From: Eubacterium oxidoreducens
GTDB taxonomy: Bacteria; Bacillota; Clostridia; Lachnospirales; Lachnospiraceae
Reading direction: 5' to 3'
DNA: 64,000 nt
NCBI RefSeq assembly: GCF_900104415.1
Contig: NZ_FMXR01000005.1
Span: forward strand, 234,028 to 298,027
Part shown: positions 63,848 to 64,000 of the stretch, piece by piece
Numbering within the stretch: the first letter of the stretch is position 1
Layout: each line of letters starts with the position of its first letter
Notes under the pieces: model-generated
Told to the model about the DNA's origin: nothing
Database searches by the model: none
The model's input: the letters and a program-made list of their open reading frames with translations, nothing else
Made by a program: the position numbers and the translations under genes

Positions 63848-64000
<153 letters not shown>

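Overview
The window comes from the chromosome of a low-to-moderate GC Gram-positive anaerobe of the class Clostridia, most likely family Lachnospiraceae. The evidence is the start of a 16S rRNA gene at the right edge with a Lachnospiraceae-like V1 region, purine-rich Shine-Dalgarno sites, near-consensus sigma-A promoters, tRNA-sensing T-box leaders, and a gene set (clostridial FtsZ, DegV, MATE, ClpC, RadA, Gld-type ABC system) typical of that family. Species cannot be named from the sequence alone. No transposase, integrase, CRISPR array or tRNA gene was seen.

Layout. 1-5.4 kb: 3' part of ftsZ, then degV, a MATE exporter, a hotdog thioesterase and purA. 5.5-9.25 kb: a three-gene Gld-type ABC system whose second protein fuses the GldF-like permease to the GldG-like extracytoplasmic domain. 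9.4-12.9 kb: a regulatory operon (polytopic membrane protein, PrsW-family membrane protease, LytS-type histidine kinase, response regulator with a SARP-like DNA-binding domain). 13.0-24.25 kb: five large secreted or membrane-anchored proteins. Four share a repeated module resembling the MABP beta-prism fold and the fifth is a beta-helix. This is the most unusual part of the window: a probable two-component-controlled surface system with no name I can give it. An 11-bp-phased direct repeat lies just upstream of it, where the response regulator would be expected to bind.

24.3-36.9 kb: mixed genes, including a degenerate DUF1015 protein, a candidate structured RNA, a DUF4190 protein, an Ile T-box with ileS, glycogen phosphorylase, a radical SAM enzyme, a chloramphenicol-acetyltransferase-like protein, a Kv-type potassium channel with a 49-residue companion, and a CPBP protease. 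36.9-43.98 kb: dnaE, pfkA, a BspA-type LRR surface protein, a SpoU/TrmH RNA methylase and a small orphan protein. 44.0-50.8 kb: a complete tryptophan operon behind a Trp T-box, in the unusual order trpE-G-C-F-B-A-D. It is followed by a three-hairpin intergenic element.

51-64 kb: a nuclease lipoprotein, an orphan LytS-type kinase, a candidate C-rich small RNA, an Ig/Fn3-like secreted protein, a polar amino-acid ABC importer, a cadherin-like membrane protein followed closely by clpC, a conserved small protein under a palindrome-containing promoter, radA under a promoter that carries LexA boxes, and the tandem promoters and first ~150 nt of an rRNA operon. Small gene starts were chosen by Shine-Dalgarno spacing. 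All family assignments come from recognised motifs, not from a database search.
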